Shown here: positions 44,467-52,811 of the stretch, piece after piece
Position numbering within the stretch: position 1 is the first letter of the stretch
Layout: every line of letters starts with the position of its first letter
Assembly: GCA_016711485.1 (NCBI GenBank)
Contig: JADJSX010000031.1
Span: 62,001-126,000, forward strand
Source of the DNA: Leptospiraceae bacterium
Lineage (GTDB): Bacteria; Spirochaetota; Leptospiria; Leptospirales; Leptospiraceae
Direction: 5' to 3'
Length of the DNA: 64,000 nt
The notes under the pieces: generated by a model
Database searches by the model: none
Seen by the model: the letters and a program-made list of their open reading frames with translations, nothing else
What the model was told of the DNA's origin: nothing
Position numbers and translations under genes: made by a program

Positions 44467-44808
44467 ACTTCCATTAGCCCCAAATTTTATAATTATGTGC
44501 GAAAAAAATTCTTTTTTAAGGAATTATTTAACTTATTTACTTGGGAAAGAGTTAGATAATGATTCCAATTGTAATAATTTCCAAAAGAAATTGCATTTTT
44601 GCATTCAGGAATGAGGCTGTGTAAAAGCATTGCCCATTTTCAATTTTTTGCTATTATTTTTGAAAATGGGAATAAACCATAAGAATTTTCCATTTATTTT
44701 TTAAAAAACCTTGCAATCTAAATAGATAGCAATTGTAGATATCAAATATTTTTAAGAAGGAAAAAATTTTTTCACTTTGGAAAGGTAAGCCTTTGAAAAC
44801 ACTATTAA
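44467..44808. other. Non-coding stretch with Mite-flanking AT-rich DNA
   Basis: About 340 bp without a gene. It contains an 11-bp inverted pair CCCATTTTCAA (44636-44646) / TTGAAAATGGG (44662-44672), and similar CATTTTC...AAAATGGG motifs occur at 27787-27806 and 47523. No promoter for the leftward DUF1564 gene was obvious. Confidence 0.4.
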
Positions 44809-45006
44809 CTCACCTTACGCAAAATTGGTAAATTTAAGAATGGGGATAATTTTGAGAATATTAGAAATTGCTAATAAATTAATAAAATGAATAGCCCGCG
44901 GCAGCGAATCCACCGTTAGGTGCCAACCTCCTCTTCAGTGTTGAAACGCAGGCTCTCACCCGAACTCAATCATTGCTTTTGAGAAGCAATGATAATGTAC
45001 GGTGAG
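44809..45006. mobile_element. MITE-like repeat, copy 2
   Basis: A 198-bp element with inverted ends CTCACCTTACGC (left) and GTACGGTGAG (right). Internal boxes are GAATAGCCCGCGGCAG, CCGTTAGGTGCCA and CTCACCCGAACTCAATCATTG. The hairpin at 44970-44992 has a stem TCATTGCTT/AAGCAATGA, in which one T-A pair of the other copies is replaced by G-C on both arms. It encodes nothing. A truncated gene begins directly at its right end. Confidence 0.8.
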
Positions 45007-45011
45007 TAATA

Positions 45012-45476
45012 AGTATTACTATTAAACTGTTTTTCCGTTTATCCAATCGAGAAGAAGTTCTCAAATCAAAACAAATTGATACTAAAAATTTCAAAGAACA
45101 AAAAGATATATTTATACTAACGCATTCTCTCACAAAGGATGGACTTTATTTAGTTTTAGATGGATATAGAGTAGAAGAAGAAAACCAAGTTGAATACATA
45201 TTAGAAACATACAAAGAAAACAAAGCTCTTAAGTTAAAAGTTGATTTAGATGATTTATTCAGATGTGGAGAAAAATATGTATGTGGTGCTGTCTTTGTTA
45301 TAGGAACTAGCATTTTACTTTTGGAATTACCCACACTTCCATTTAGAACGATGTCTGTAACGAAAGAAAGAATTCAAAAAGAAATAAAAACAATTCCAAA
45401 TAAAAACATTCCGCAATACAATGAATGTCTGGATAAAACAATGCATTGTTTCCAAATAACAAGACATGTAAATTGA
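45012..45476 (+). pseudogene. 5'-truncated unknown gene behind the MITE-like element
   Basis: An open frame of 154 codons runs from the edge of the repeat to TGA at 45474-45476 but has no start codon near its beginning. It reads coherently (LSNREEVLKSKQID, LTKDGLYLVLDGYRVEEENQVEYILETY, KVDLDDLFRCGEKYVCGAVFVIGTSILLLELPTLPF) with one hydrophobic helix near codons 94-112. The element probably inserted in or deleted the 5' end. The family is not recognised. Confidence 0.6.
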
Positions 45477-45742
45477 TAAATTCAAAAGCCTGCGGCAGCA
45501 AACTCAGAAAAGCATTTAAACAAGGTCTAGAAGATACAGGAAAAATTTCCGTCGTATATAACTGTGGCAGTGGAGATATGGCTCTTCAATTTTGTCGATG
45601 GAAATTTTTCTCTTAATGACCCGGATGGAGATAATATCTTTTTGATAAATTTTCTGAACTCACACTAAAAAAAATACTTCACTATCCATTTTGTCCTTAT
45701 CTACGGATACAATGAAATTAAATCATACTAAAGGAGCAAACT

Positions 45743-45793
45743 ATGTTACACCATAACGAGCGAGAATTTTCTAAGGGTAAACCAAATGCGTAA
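45743..45793 (+). CDS. 16-residue leader peptide before the deacetylase-like gene
   Basis: A short frame, MLHHNEREFSKGKPNA, has a strong ribosome site (AAGGAG at 45731-45736) and its stop TAA at 45791-45793 overlaps the start of the downstream gene at 45786. It may couple translation of the following gene or be the start of a frameshifted longer protein. Its 16 residues match nothing I know. Confidence 0.4.
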   Translation: MLHHNEREFSKGKPNA

Positions 45794-46703
45794 GCCAAAA
45801 ATTCTTACCTTTTACAGAGATGAGATTTGCGTGAGGTCGGGAGTTTCTTTGACTTCCCGTAGCCCAGAAAAACCAAAACTCATTATGAAATACTTAATAG
45901 AGAATGGATTTGAGCCATACTTGGATGTTCAAATTTTTGAGCCTTTTAATTTGAAAGATTTTTACTTAGCGCATACTAAGAGTTATGTGGATCGTTTCTT
46001 TTTGAAAGGAGATGATTCTAATGGTTTAAGTTGGTCAAAAGGATTTGCGGAAACAGTGCGTTATACGAATTCGTCGCTTTATCATGCGATTAGGGCTTCT
46101 ATTGACAAGCCGCAGCATATAGCCTTTAGCCCCACGAGTGGATTTCATCATGCAAATCCAAATTCGGGTGGGGGCTTCTGCACTTTTTCTGGACAGGTGA
46201 TTGCTTCTTTAAAAATTTACCGAGAGCTTGGAATGTCTGGAGTCTATCTTGACTTAGATGGTCATTTTGGAAACTCGATTGAAGATTCTCGTTCTTTTCA
46301 TGCGGACGTAAATAAGGCAATTCCTGTCGGCTGTAATTTTAATCCTACCGGAAAAGATGAGTCGTATATAAAGGATTTGCAAAGGTGTTTACTTAAAATT
46401 GGAAAATTGTATAAGGAAAAGAAAATTCATTATCTCGTATTCTGTCATGGTGCAGATTCTCATGAGTGGGATGATTTAGGAGGAGGGTGTAATACAGAAA
46501 CATGGTTTAAATGTTCAGAGTTAGTCTATTCATTTGCACTTCAAACAGGTATTCCACTTTCTTTGTCTTTGTTTGGGGGTTATCGTCGCGATGATTATAA
46601 TTCTGTATTAAGTCTTCATGCGGGAGATTTGAGTATATGTCTAAGTATTCTTTGTGGGGTAAATATAGATTATACTCCATTTGTAAAAAACCGCCAATAC
46701 TAA
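45786..46703 (+). CDS. Histone deacetylase/acetylpolyamine amidohydrolase-like enzyme
   Basis: A 305-residue protein with the arginase/HDAC fold. It has SGFHHANPNSGGGFCTF (tandem His), YLDLDGHFGNSIEDS (metal Asp and His, where HDACs read DxDxHHGxG) and FCHGADSHEWDDLGG (the second metal Asp and the ADxHxxDxxG loop). The catalytic and zinc-binding residues appear present. It could remove acetyl groups from polyamines, small amides or proteins in the cytoplasm. It is isolated in the accessory region behind a short leader. The His-to-Phe change in DGHFGN is unusual. Confidence 0.8.
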   Translation: MRKPKILTFYRDEICVRSGVSLTSRSPEKPKLIMKYLIENGFEPYLDVQIFEPFNLKDFYLAHTKSYVDRFFLKGDDSNGLSWSKGFAETVRYTNSSLYHAIRASIDKPQHIAFSPTSGFHHANPNSGGGFCTFSGQVIASLKIYRELGMSGVYLDLDGHFGNSIEDSRSFHADVNKAIPVGCNFNPTGKDESYIKDLQRCLLKIGKLYKEKKIHYLVFCHGADSHEWDDLGGGCNTETWFKCSELVYSFALQTGIPLSLSLFGGYRRDDYNSVLSLHAGDLSICLSILCGVNIDYTPFVKNRQY

Positions 46704-46825
46704 ACAAGTTCGGTCACTGAGCAATGTCTGCCAAGTTTGCGTATTGAACCATGAAATTTATTGCATTATGCTGCGACCCATAGGGAGCAACATTGAGTTT
46801 GGCAATAAATTTAGTATCGAGGTGA

Positions 46826-47087
46826 TCACAACACCAACTCCAGCCCCAATTTTTTCATATACTTAAAATCTGCTTTATTCCAAGTAAGTAGTTTCGCCTT
46901 ATGATGAATAGCCGTTACGGCAATGATACAATCTGCCTTAGAGCCTTGTTTTTTCGTCCTGTTTTATTAAAGATATCTGCGGCAAATTCCGCTATTGCGA
47001 AATCTTCCAATTTAATGCTAAGTTTCGAATAGCTTCGATAGTGTCCTTGTTTAAAGTGAAAGTAGATTTTAAAGTCATAGTAGTCAT
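46826..47087 (-). pseudogene. Collapsed RHH antitoxin-PIN toxin remnant, copy A
   Basis: From 47087 a 31-codon frame encodes the start of a ribbon-helix-helix antitoxin (MTTMTLKSTFTLNKDTIEAI to NWKISQ) and stops at 46992. The rest, in another frame down to 46826, is the C-terminal end of a PIN toxin (DCII, AIHHKAKLLTWNKADFKYM). The antitoxin C-terminus and the toxin N-terminus are missing, so an internal deletion fused the two genes. An additional frameshift occurs near 46955. Confidence 0.7.
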
Positions 47088-47168
47088 ACCAGTAGTATGG
47101 TATGGTAGATTTATTAGTGAACTAAATATTATCTGAAACCTATCTGTTATCTATTTGTGAACGTTTAC

Positions 47169-47270
47169 TCTCCTTCGGTCTGACCCCGCTTATAGAGCCG
47201 GTGTAGAAGCGCTTCAAATTTGAGTGGCTACCGTTGTTAGACCGAATCATAAGCGGAGCTGAACCGGAGA
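47169..47270. repeat. Structured element with two interlocking stems, copy A
   Basis: CGGTCTGAC (47176-47184) pairs with GTTAGACCG (47236-47244), CCGCTTAT (47186-47193) with ATAAGCGG (47249-47256), and TCTCC (47169-47173) with GGAGA (47266-47270). The first two pairs are interlocked, as in a pseudoknot. A 10-bp palindrome GAAGCGCTTC lies in the loop. The second copy is at 53268-53369. GTTAGAC/GTCTGAC also resembles the core sites of integron attC elements. Confidence 0.55.
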
Positions 47271-47370
47271 AAAGCAAAACGAATGTTATGCCAATTCTAA
47301 AAAAGATTTGCGTCTTACAACTTCGGAGATAAAACTTTATACTTTACAAATCTAATATGTAATACTAAAA

Positions 47371-47475
47371 TGCAATACATAACAACGTTAAGATTAAATA
47401 GAGAAATCGAATATAAGTTGCATAAAGTAGCAAAGATAGAATCGCGCACTAAGAGTGAAATTATTATAACTTAAA
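47371..47475 (+). pseudogene. N-terminal fragment of a ribbon-helix-helix protein
   Basis: 34 codons read MQYITTLRLNREIEYKLHKV to IESRTKSEIII, a typical RHH core (strand, then helix with RTKSEII) that should be followed by a second helix. It stops early and no toxin gene follows. It is probably the remnant of an antitoxin. Confidence 0.5.
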
Positions 47476-47845
47476 TTCATAGCACCTGATTATGAAGGAA
47501 ACGTTATCCGATAGTTGCTATACCCATTTTCAAAAGAAAATTCTGAATTAAAATTTGATACCCTGCCTTCGCTAGAGACGAGAATGGGGAATACCTCTTT
47601 GTAGTAAAATTGTGAAACTTATTTGCGATAAATGGCATTTAAGCTTTTAACTTTTGGGGTAGAATGGGAGAAGTTGGATGCAAATAGCGTTAGCGAGGCG
47701 ATTGCCGCTAGAAAGAAATTAAAAGATTCTATTTCGCAACAGACTCTTTAGTTAAGAATTATAGAAAAAAATCAATTTCTTATCAAATGATAATGAATCT
47801 GTTTTTTTTTCTGGTAAGATTTTTCGATAAGGTAGAACAAAGGAA
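47476..47845. other. Gap with repeat copy 2 and no gene
   Basis: About 370 bp before the alpha/beta hydrolase. It contains the second copy of the dispersed repeat (47665-47735) and AT-rich DNA. No intact coding frame was found. Confidence 0.4.
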
Positions 47846-48805
47846 ATGAAATTACTATTTATGTTATCACTCTTACAATTTATTTACTGTATCCAAATCC
47901 CTAAAACAGTTGATCATGATTCAACTCTAAATCGTTTAGAAATAGACAATTACCCATTTCATATTAAGAAAGTAGGACTCTCTAGTAAAACGCCTATTAT
48001 TGTTATCCATGGTGGACCGGGTGGCGACTATCGTTACATGCTTCCACTAGAAGAATTACAAAATGAATTTCAAATTTTATTTTATGACCAAAGAATGACA
48101 GGACTTTCTTCTCGAAACACGAAGGAAAAAATGGGGATAGAACAAGACATTGAAGATTTGCATAAAATTGTTTTAAATTTTTCGGAAAATAAAAAACCAA
48201 TTTTAATTGGACATTCTTATGGAGCAATGATTGCGACAGGTTATCTCTCTAAGTATCCGGATTCCGTTTCTAAAGCTATTTTAATTGAGCCTGGAATTTT
48301 AAACAAAGAAACAGCAAAGGAATTTGTAACACGTTTAAAAGATGGTTCGTCTTTTGTTTCTTCTCTAAAAATTATTCCACTTCTTTTTAAATCGATTTTT
48401 GTAAAAACAATGGATGGTCATGAAAAATTTGATTATGTCATGACAAATATGTTGGGCAGTGGAAAAGGGAAACCTTATCAATGTGAAGGAGTCTCACTTC
48501 CTGAAAACTTATTTCAACGGGGAGGATTTGAAGTTTTTAATCAGACTATGAGACCACTAATAAATAATCCAAATTTATTCCCAATGGATTTAACAGTAGG
48601 ATTAAAAAACTATACGGGACCGATTTTACTTTTAAGTAGTAGTTGTAGTTTTATTGGTTTTGACTATCAGGAAACTTTTCATCGTAAATACTATCCAGAG
48701 AATACTAAACATATACGTTTAGAAAATACAGGACACAATTTTTTAAATACAGATAAAGATAAAGGAATAGAGGCTATAAGAAACTTTTTAACACAAACAA
48801 GGTGA
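47846..48805 (+). CDS. Alpha/beta hydrolase, proline iminopeptidase-like, probable lipoprotein
   Basis: 319 residues. The signal segment MKLLFMLSLLQFIYC suggests a lipoprotein (Cys15). The hydrolase core has HGGPGGDYRYM (oxyanion), FYDQRMTGLSSR, the nucleophile Ser in LIGHSYGAMIATGYLS and the final His in GHNFLN. DQRxxGxS with HGGPG is typical of prolyl aminopeptidase (S33) proteins. Location outside the cytoplasm would differ from classical members. Ribosome site AAAGGAA precedes the ATG. A MITE-like element starts 10 bp downstream. Confidence 0.8.
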   Translation: MKLLFMLSLLQFIYCIQIPKTVDHDSTLNRLEIDNYPFHIKKVGLSSKTPIIVIHGGPGGDYRYMLPLEELQNEFQILFYDQRMTGLSSRNTKEKMGIEQDIEDLHKIVLNFSENKKPILIGHSYGAMIATGYLSKYPDSVSKAILIEPGILNKETAKEFVTRLKDGSSFVSSLKIIPLLFKSIFVKTMDGHEKFDYVMTNMLGSGKGKPYQCEGVSLPENLFQRGGFEVFNQTMRPLINNPNLFPMDLTVGLKNYTGPILLLSSSCSFIGFDYQETFHRKYYPENTKHIRLENTGHNFLNTDKDKGIEAIRNFLTQTR

Positions 48806-48814
48806 TCTTACTAT

Positions 48815-49021
48815 CTCACTTTACGTAAAATTGACAAACTAATGAATGGATAAAAATTTTGAGAATATTAGAAAAAGCTAATGAATCTATAGCCCGCGGC
48901 AGAGAACAAACCGATAGGTGCCATCCCTTCCTTCAGCAACGACAGCGTGCGATCGCTAGCAACTCATTTACATTATCATTTCTTTTGTGAAGAAATGATA
49001 ATAGCGATAGCGTAAGGTGAG
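48815..49021. mobile_element. MITE-like repeat, copy 3
   Basis: A 207-bp element with left end CTCACTTTACGT and right end GCGTAAGGTGAG, the shared blocks TATAGCCCGCGGCAG and CCGATAGGTGCCA, and a 9-bp hairpin at 48976-48998 (TCATTTCTT/AAGAAATGA, loop TTGTG). It lies between the hydrolase and the Crp-like gene, whose stop codon is 4 bp from its right end. Confidence 0.8.
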
Positions 49022-49024
49022 CTG

Positions 49025-49630
49025 CTATTTTAGTTTTTTACGAATTCGACTGAAGGACACAGGTGTAATACCAAGATACGACGCAATATGATAGTCTTGA
49101 ATTTCCTCTTCTAAAGAGCCAAATCGTTTTATAAAAATTTTATATCTATCTATTGCGTCTAACGTCAAAAATTCATATTCACGAATTTCTTTTTGAACAA
49201 AAAGAAGGTCAGATAGGATTCTTCTAAATCTCTCCCATGCTAATATATCTTTTGTTCTTTTTATGAAATCATCGAACCTACACTCTAAAATCAAAGAATC
49301 TTTCAATGCTTGGATATATACTATTGAATTTGTTTTAGATAAAAAAGAGCTATAAGCAGCAATAATTTCATTTGGCTTAACAAAATTACGAATAAATTCA
49401 TCACCTTCCTCATTACAATAATAACTCCGAAAAAGTCCTCTATATATAAAAGCAAACGATTTCGATTCTTCGCCTGCTCGAATAAAATATCCTCCTTTGC
49501 GTATACTTCTAAGATAAAAAAAGTTTTTAACAAGGGAATAATCTTCTTGCGATATACCAGCAAAGGTATTTAAAACTTCTGAAAATTTTTCGTGAGAATT
49601 ATTCTCATGGGGATGAATTTGATTAGCCAT
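49025..49630 (-). CDS. Crp/Fnr family transcriptional regulator
   Basis: 201 residues: a cyclic-nucleotide-binding-like domain (about 15-130, with IRKGGYFIRAGEESKSFAFIYRGLFRSYY) and a C-terminal helix-turn-helix (DYHIASYLGITPVSFSRIRKKL). The form resembles the Bacteroidota-type regulators in which the ligand residues are not conserved. It probably responds to an unknown effector. It is read with the DUF3995 gene (21 bp after it) and may control it. Confidence 0.85.
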   Translation of the reverse strand: MANQIHPHENNSHEKFSEVLNTFAGISQEDYSLVKNFFYLRSIRKGGYFIRAGEESKSFAFIYRGLFRSYYCNEEGDEFIRNFVKPNEIIAAYSSFLSKTNSIVYIQALKDSLILECRFDDFIKRTKDILAWERFRRILSDLLFVQKEIREYEFLTLDAIDRYKIFIKRFGSLEEEIQDYHIASYLGITPVSFSRIRKKLK

Positions 49631-49651
49631 ACTTTTTATTTTTCAACAACT

Positions 49652-50086
49652 CTATTTATTCAATTCTAAAATTAGTGTGAGCATTCCAATTACCAAACAT
49701 AATGGCGAATAAAACTTTGTGTCGTTTTGGGCAAATTTTGTGTGTTTTATTTTTTTGAAAAATCCAACATAATTAAATTCACCAATAGCTCGTAAAGTGA
49801 AAATACCTGCGATTACCCACAGTCCATAGTTATGAAATATGTTAAACCATAAAGGAAATTTGAAGTCGAATGTAAATACATTTATAAAGACTACAAATCC
49901 AAAGCCTAACAATCCAAACGCAACAGTAAATGTAGGTACAACACCAGGCATTATAACTTTTACATTGTCATCTTTTGTGGGGATAACAGAGCCATTGCCC
50001 CATTGTCCGCCCAATCCCCAATAAATATGAATACCTGATATAGAAAGAAAGATTCCGATTAAAATGCTTGCGATTATTATAGTCAT
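49652..50086 (-). CDS. DUF3995 membrane protein
   Basis: 144 residues with four membrane helices. The motif HIYWGLGGQWG near the N-terminus with VIPT, and NYGLWVIAGIFTLRAIGEFNYVGFFKK near the middle, are the DUF3995 signature. The function is unknown. It starts an operon with the Crp-like regulator. Confidence 0.8.
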   Translation of the reverse strand: MTIIIASILIGIFLSISGIHIYWGLGGQWGNGSVIPTKDDNVKVIMPGVVPTFTVAFGLLGFGFVVFINVFTFDFKFPLWFNIFHNYGLWVIAGIFTLRAIGEFNYVGFFKKIKHTKFAQNDTKFYSPLCLVIGMLTLILELNK

Positions 50087-50661
50087 ATTAACTCAAATTT
50101 AAAATCAAATCTATTTGTTGATAGATTCAATTTAGAATTACTCTATAAAAAGTAAATCGAAAATGTTATCGTGTATGAAAACATTTTTTCTAAAATTTTT
50201 TATTAGTGCTTAAATACCTTCGATTTTTAAAAGAAGTTTCGAAATAAAATCCGCACTTGAATCGAAAGAGTGGCAAAAAGGAGCCTTCACCTTTGTAATC
50301 AAAGAAGAAAGCCTAAAAGGAAAAGGACAAAAAAGGGAATATAACAGCGCGTAGCCTCTGTAAGTATATTCAACATGAAGTAGAAAAATCAACTGATGGT
50401 CAACAGACTCCAATGGTAGCCCGCAACATCGCCGTTCGGAATTTTCTGATCTTTGGAAAATAAAAGGGTTGAAGGATATAGGAAAAAAATTTTCCCCCAT
50501 TTAGTTCATAACATATCTGTATGAAAGAGTCGAGAGTCCATATAATAATTCTAGACCTATTTTAAAACGTTATCTGTAAGGGTAAACGGAACTTTTATAT
50601 ATGAATTGCCCTAATTCAACTTGCTAAAAAAAATAAACTTAATTAAACTAAAGTAGGGTAT
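50087..50661. other. Gap with a gene fragment, no intact gene
   Basis: 575 bp. Near 50227-50353 one plus-strand frame reads KRSFEIKSALESKEWQKGAF and continues VIKEESLKGKGQKREYNSA before TAG; this looks like a protein remnant with no start. The open frame on the minus strand across the same DNA is Arg/Ser/Leu-rich and looks like its shadow. Otherwise AT-rich DNA. Confidence 0.4.
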
Positions 50662-51252
50662 GTGGTTTCTGAATACTTTTTATATAATAAAATAAACGAT
50701 AGAGTATGCGGATATGTAAAAAAGGAAAAAAAAGAATATTCTTATTATACACCGAGAAATTACTTCATTGCATTAACCAATTCCAGAGAGGGTTTCACTT
50801 GTAATACTATGTATGGAAGTGTTTACTGTTTTTATCTTGTTTATAATTCGAAAAATGAATTAATTTTAGATTCAAGAGATATCAGTAAAACACAAAGACC
50901 CTGGAAAGGATGGTATGGAAGCGATGTAATTGAAATAAACCAAACCGTAAAGCAAAAATCAGCAGAGCCATTTCCTACGATCATAGGAACAATAGATGCA
51001 ATTCATCTAGAGATAAGCTTCTGTTTTGACAGAAATTCAAAAGTAAAAATTTTACGGATTAACTTTTTATCCCAGGATAATAGTTACCAAGGTCAAAACC
51101 GCGAGGGGAATGACCAGATGAAACAAAAAAATGAAACCAACCACGAACAAAACATATCGACGTCGGAACATGTAGAGACGTTGCAATGCAACGTCTCTAC
51201 GATGATAACGTCCATCAAAAAACGATTACGAAAAGGATACTTAAATGAATGA
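50662..51252 (+). CDS. Unknown protein whose 3' end contains a REP palindrome
   Basis: 196 residues from a GTG at 50662, with no clear ribosome site. I do not recognise it. The first 145 residues look structured (YFIALTNSREGFTCNTMYGSVYCFYLVYNSKNELILDS, GTIDAIHLEISFCFDRNSKVKILRINFL). After about 150 it is Asn/Glu-rich and encodes HVETLQCNVST from a perfect palindrome at 51172-51200. The true gene may end earlier, with the tail being read into inserted repeat DNA. It overlaps the RAYT fragment by 8 bp. Confidence 0.5.
   Translation: MVSEYFLYNKINDRVCGYVKKEKKEYSYYTPRNYFIALTNSREGFTCNTMYGSVYCFYLVYNSKNELILDSRDISKTQRPWKGWYGSDVIEINQTVKQKSAEPFPTIIGTIDAIHLEISFCFDRNSKVKILRINFLSQDNSYQGQNREGNDQMKQKNETNHEQNISTSEHVETLQCNVSTMITSIKKRLRKGYLNE
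51172..51200. repeat. REP palindrome next to RAYT gene
   Basis: Arms GTAGAGACGTTGCA and its exact complement flank one central A. The GTAGAGACG...CGTCTCTAC type of REP is common in genomes with RAYT transposases, and a RAYT fragment starts 45 bp downstream. The REP at 58635 shares the GTAGxGAC ends. Confidence 0.85.
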
Positions 51253-51640
51253 AAAATATTTAAATAAATATCGGATTGATTCGGCACGGCGACCGGGCTG
51301 GGATTATTCTTCATCTGGTTATTATTTTATAACTATTGTCACGAAAAATCGTGAATTTTTATTTGGTGAAATTCTCGGTGGTATAATGATGTTAAGCGAT
51401 ATGGGGAGGATTGTGGAGGAAGAATGGAAACGTTCGTTTGAAATTCGACGTGAATTGATAATTGACGAATTTGTAATCATGCCGAATCATATTCATGGGA
51501 TTGTTTATGTGGATGATACAATTCGTATTGATCGCGATGATGAAAAATCCGTCGTGGTGGAGATGTACAACCAAACGCACAACGAGACGCACAGCCGTGC
51601 GTCTCCAAACGCGAACGCGTCTCCAACATCACAAGAGTAA
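51245..51640 (+). pseudogene. REP-associated tyrosine transposase (RAYT), 3' truncated
   Basis: The first 95 residues match the RAYT/TnpA_REP family: RIDSARRPGWDYSSSGYYFITIVTKNRE, GRIVEEEWKR and FVIMPNHIHGIVYV, which carries the HUH metal-binding pair. RAYTs are about 180-220 residues and have the catalytic Tyr further on. Here the frame changes at about 51560 into repetitive NETHSRASPNANASP, encoded by REP-like DNA, and stops at 51640. It is therefore inactive, but it shows how the REP elements could have spread. Confidence 0.85.
51584..51605. repeat. REP-like hairpin at the RAYT break point
   Basis: GAGACGCAC and its complement GTGCGTCTC flank AGCC. It is followed by a related AACGCGAACGCGTCTCC. 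It lies exactly where the RAYT frame loses similarity and appears to have been inserted there or to mark a deletion end. Confidence 0.65.
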
Positions 51641-51642
51641 TC

Positions 51643-52173
51643 ACAATCTGCATCGTATCGGCCTACACCAGATTATCCGCACAGTCGAAAAGATTCAACT
51701 ACACAGTAATCCTAAAAAACGGAACAGTCCTCACCGGAGTAAAAGCAGTAGTCACAAAAGATTCTCTCGTCGTAACAACATCAGAAGGCTAGACAAGTGT
51801 GTTTACGAAGAAAGAAGTTTCGGAAGTGAAGAAGGGTGGTGGGGATAATAATGAGCAGTCGGCTAAAACTGAGATGAATTTGAGTAAAGGTACTGGGTAA
51901 TGGAGTGATTACCAAGGTGCTATGAGTTGGGAAGACGGAAAGAAACGATGTTCAAGTTTAAGAATGAGATTACCTTCGAGGAAAGAATTAATTTTATCAT
52001 ACAAGAAAGGTGTAATTAAAAAATGGACACAGGAATACAAAAAGCTTGAATATGCTAAGTGGTGGACTTCGGAGGAATATGATTCAGAGTTTGTTTACTA
52101 TTTTGATGGTCTGACTGATCTTGTTGAAGGTTCTATTAAGAGCCAAATCTTTCATGTTACATGCATTCGTTAA
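51643..52173 (+). pseudogene. Decayed DUF1566-type lipoprotein/exported protein
   Basis: One frame from 51643 reads a signal-peptide-like start (TICIVSAYTRLSAQSK), then FNYTVILKNGTVLTGVKAV, VTKDSLVVTTSEG, TAG (51790), TSVFTKKEVSEVKKG, TAA (51898) and finally WSDYQGAMSWEDGKKRC, MRLPSRKELI, KWWTSEEY. The last part is a DUF1566 (C-lectin-like) segment, in which W..A..C.. and LPS..EL are conserved. The two in-frame stops and the missing start show decay; the RAYT fragment abuts its 5' end. Confidence 0.75.
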
Positions 52174-52237
52174 TGGCTAATATACTTGTTAAAATAATTA
52201 TAGTTGACAAAAGGCACACAATGAATTCAGATTACTC

Positions 52238-52525
52238 ATGAAGCTGTTTCGCTGGGATAATGAAAAGAGTAAGCAACTAAAGTCAGAAAGAGGTTTGTCC
52301 TTTGAAGATGTTATTTATTATATCGAGGAGAGTAAGATCATTGATATAATTCATCATCCGAATCATGTAAAATACAAGGGGCAAAAGATGTTTATCCTTA
52401 ACATTGATAATTATATTTATTTGGTTCCCTTTGTAGAATCTGATTCTGAAATTTTTTTAAAGACTATTATACCAAGTCGAAAAGCAACAAAACATTATTT
52501 AAAGGATATTCTAGATGAAGGCTAA
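52238..52525 (+). CDS. BrnT-like toxin
   Basis: 95 residues. LFRWDNEKSKQLKSERGLSFEDVIYYIEE is the BrnT-type beginning (W-D-x-x-K...L...G-x-S-F-E-x), and the sequence ends FLKTIIPSRKATKHYL. The family is a RelE-fold ribonuclease. It is followed, with an 11-bp overlap, by its antitoxin, the reversed toxin-first order that is usual for brnTA. ATG start. Confidence 0.8.
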   Translation: MKLFRWDNEKSKQLKSERGLSFEDVIYYIEESKIIDIIHHPNHVKYKGQKMFILNIDNYIYLVPFVESDSEIFLKTIIPSRKATKHYLKDILDEG

Positions 52526-52799
52526 GAAAATAATTTTAGATAAAGAAGAGAAAGACCTATTGGAGTCATTCGAAAAGGGAGAATGGAAAACAGTAAATGG
52601 GGTCAAAAAGGAAATTAACAAATACTCTACCTATGCAAAATTAACTCTAAAAAAGGAAAAAAGAATTAACATCCGTATTTCAGAAATAGATTTGGATAGA
52701 ATTCAGCGTAAGGCGATAGAAGAAGGAATTCCCTACCAAACTTTGATTGCTAGTATGATTCATAAATATACAACCGGTAAATTACTCGAAGTAAAATAA
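52515..52799 (+). CDS. BrnA/CopG-like antitoxin
   Basis: 94 residues. The C-terminal part, YAKLTLKKEKRINIRISEIDLDRIQRKAIEEGIPYQTLIASMIHKY, is a ribbon-helix-helix DNA-binding domain; the N-terminal part would bind the toxin. It overlaps the BrnT-like gene by 11 bp. It most likely represses its own operon. Confidence 0.8.
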   Translation: MKAKKIILDKEEKDLLESFEKGEWKTVNGVKKEINKYSTYAKLTLKKEKRINIRISEIDLDRIQRKAIEEGIPYQTLIASMIHKYTTGKLLEVK

Positions 52800-52811
52800 A
52801 TTATTTTCCAA

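Larger units (their letters stand above)
46707..47323. repeat. Duplicated segment, copy A
   Basis: About 615 bp match 52812-53421 at roughly 90 percent by eye, starting at AAGTTCGGTC and ending at GATTTGCGTCTTACAAC. It carries the remnants of a toxin-antitoxin pair and, at 47169-47270, a structured element with two interlocking stems. Beyond the ends the two loci share nothing. Confidence 0.85.

Noticed and set aside
50210..50500. 96-codon frame on the minus strand
   Set aside because: Its composition (Ser, Phe, Leu, Cys, Arg) looks like the antisense of a decayed plus-strand gene fragment.
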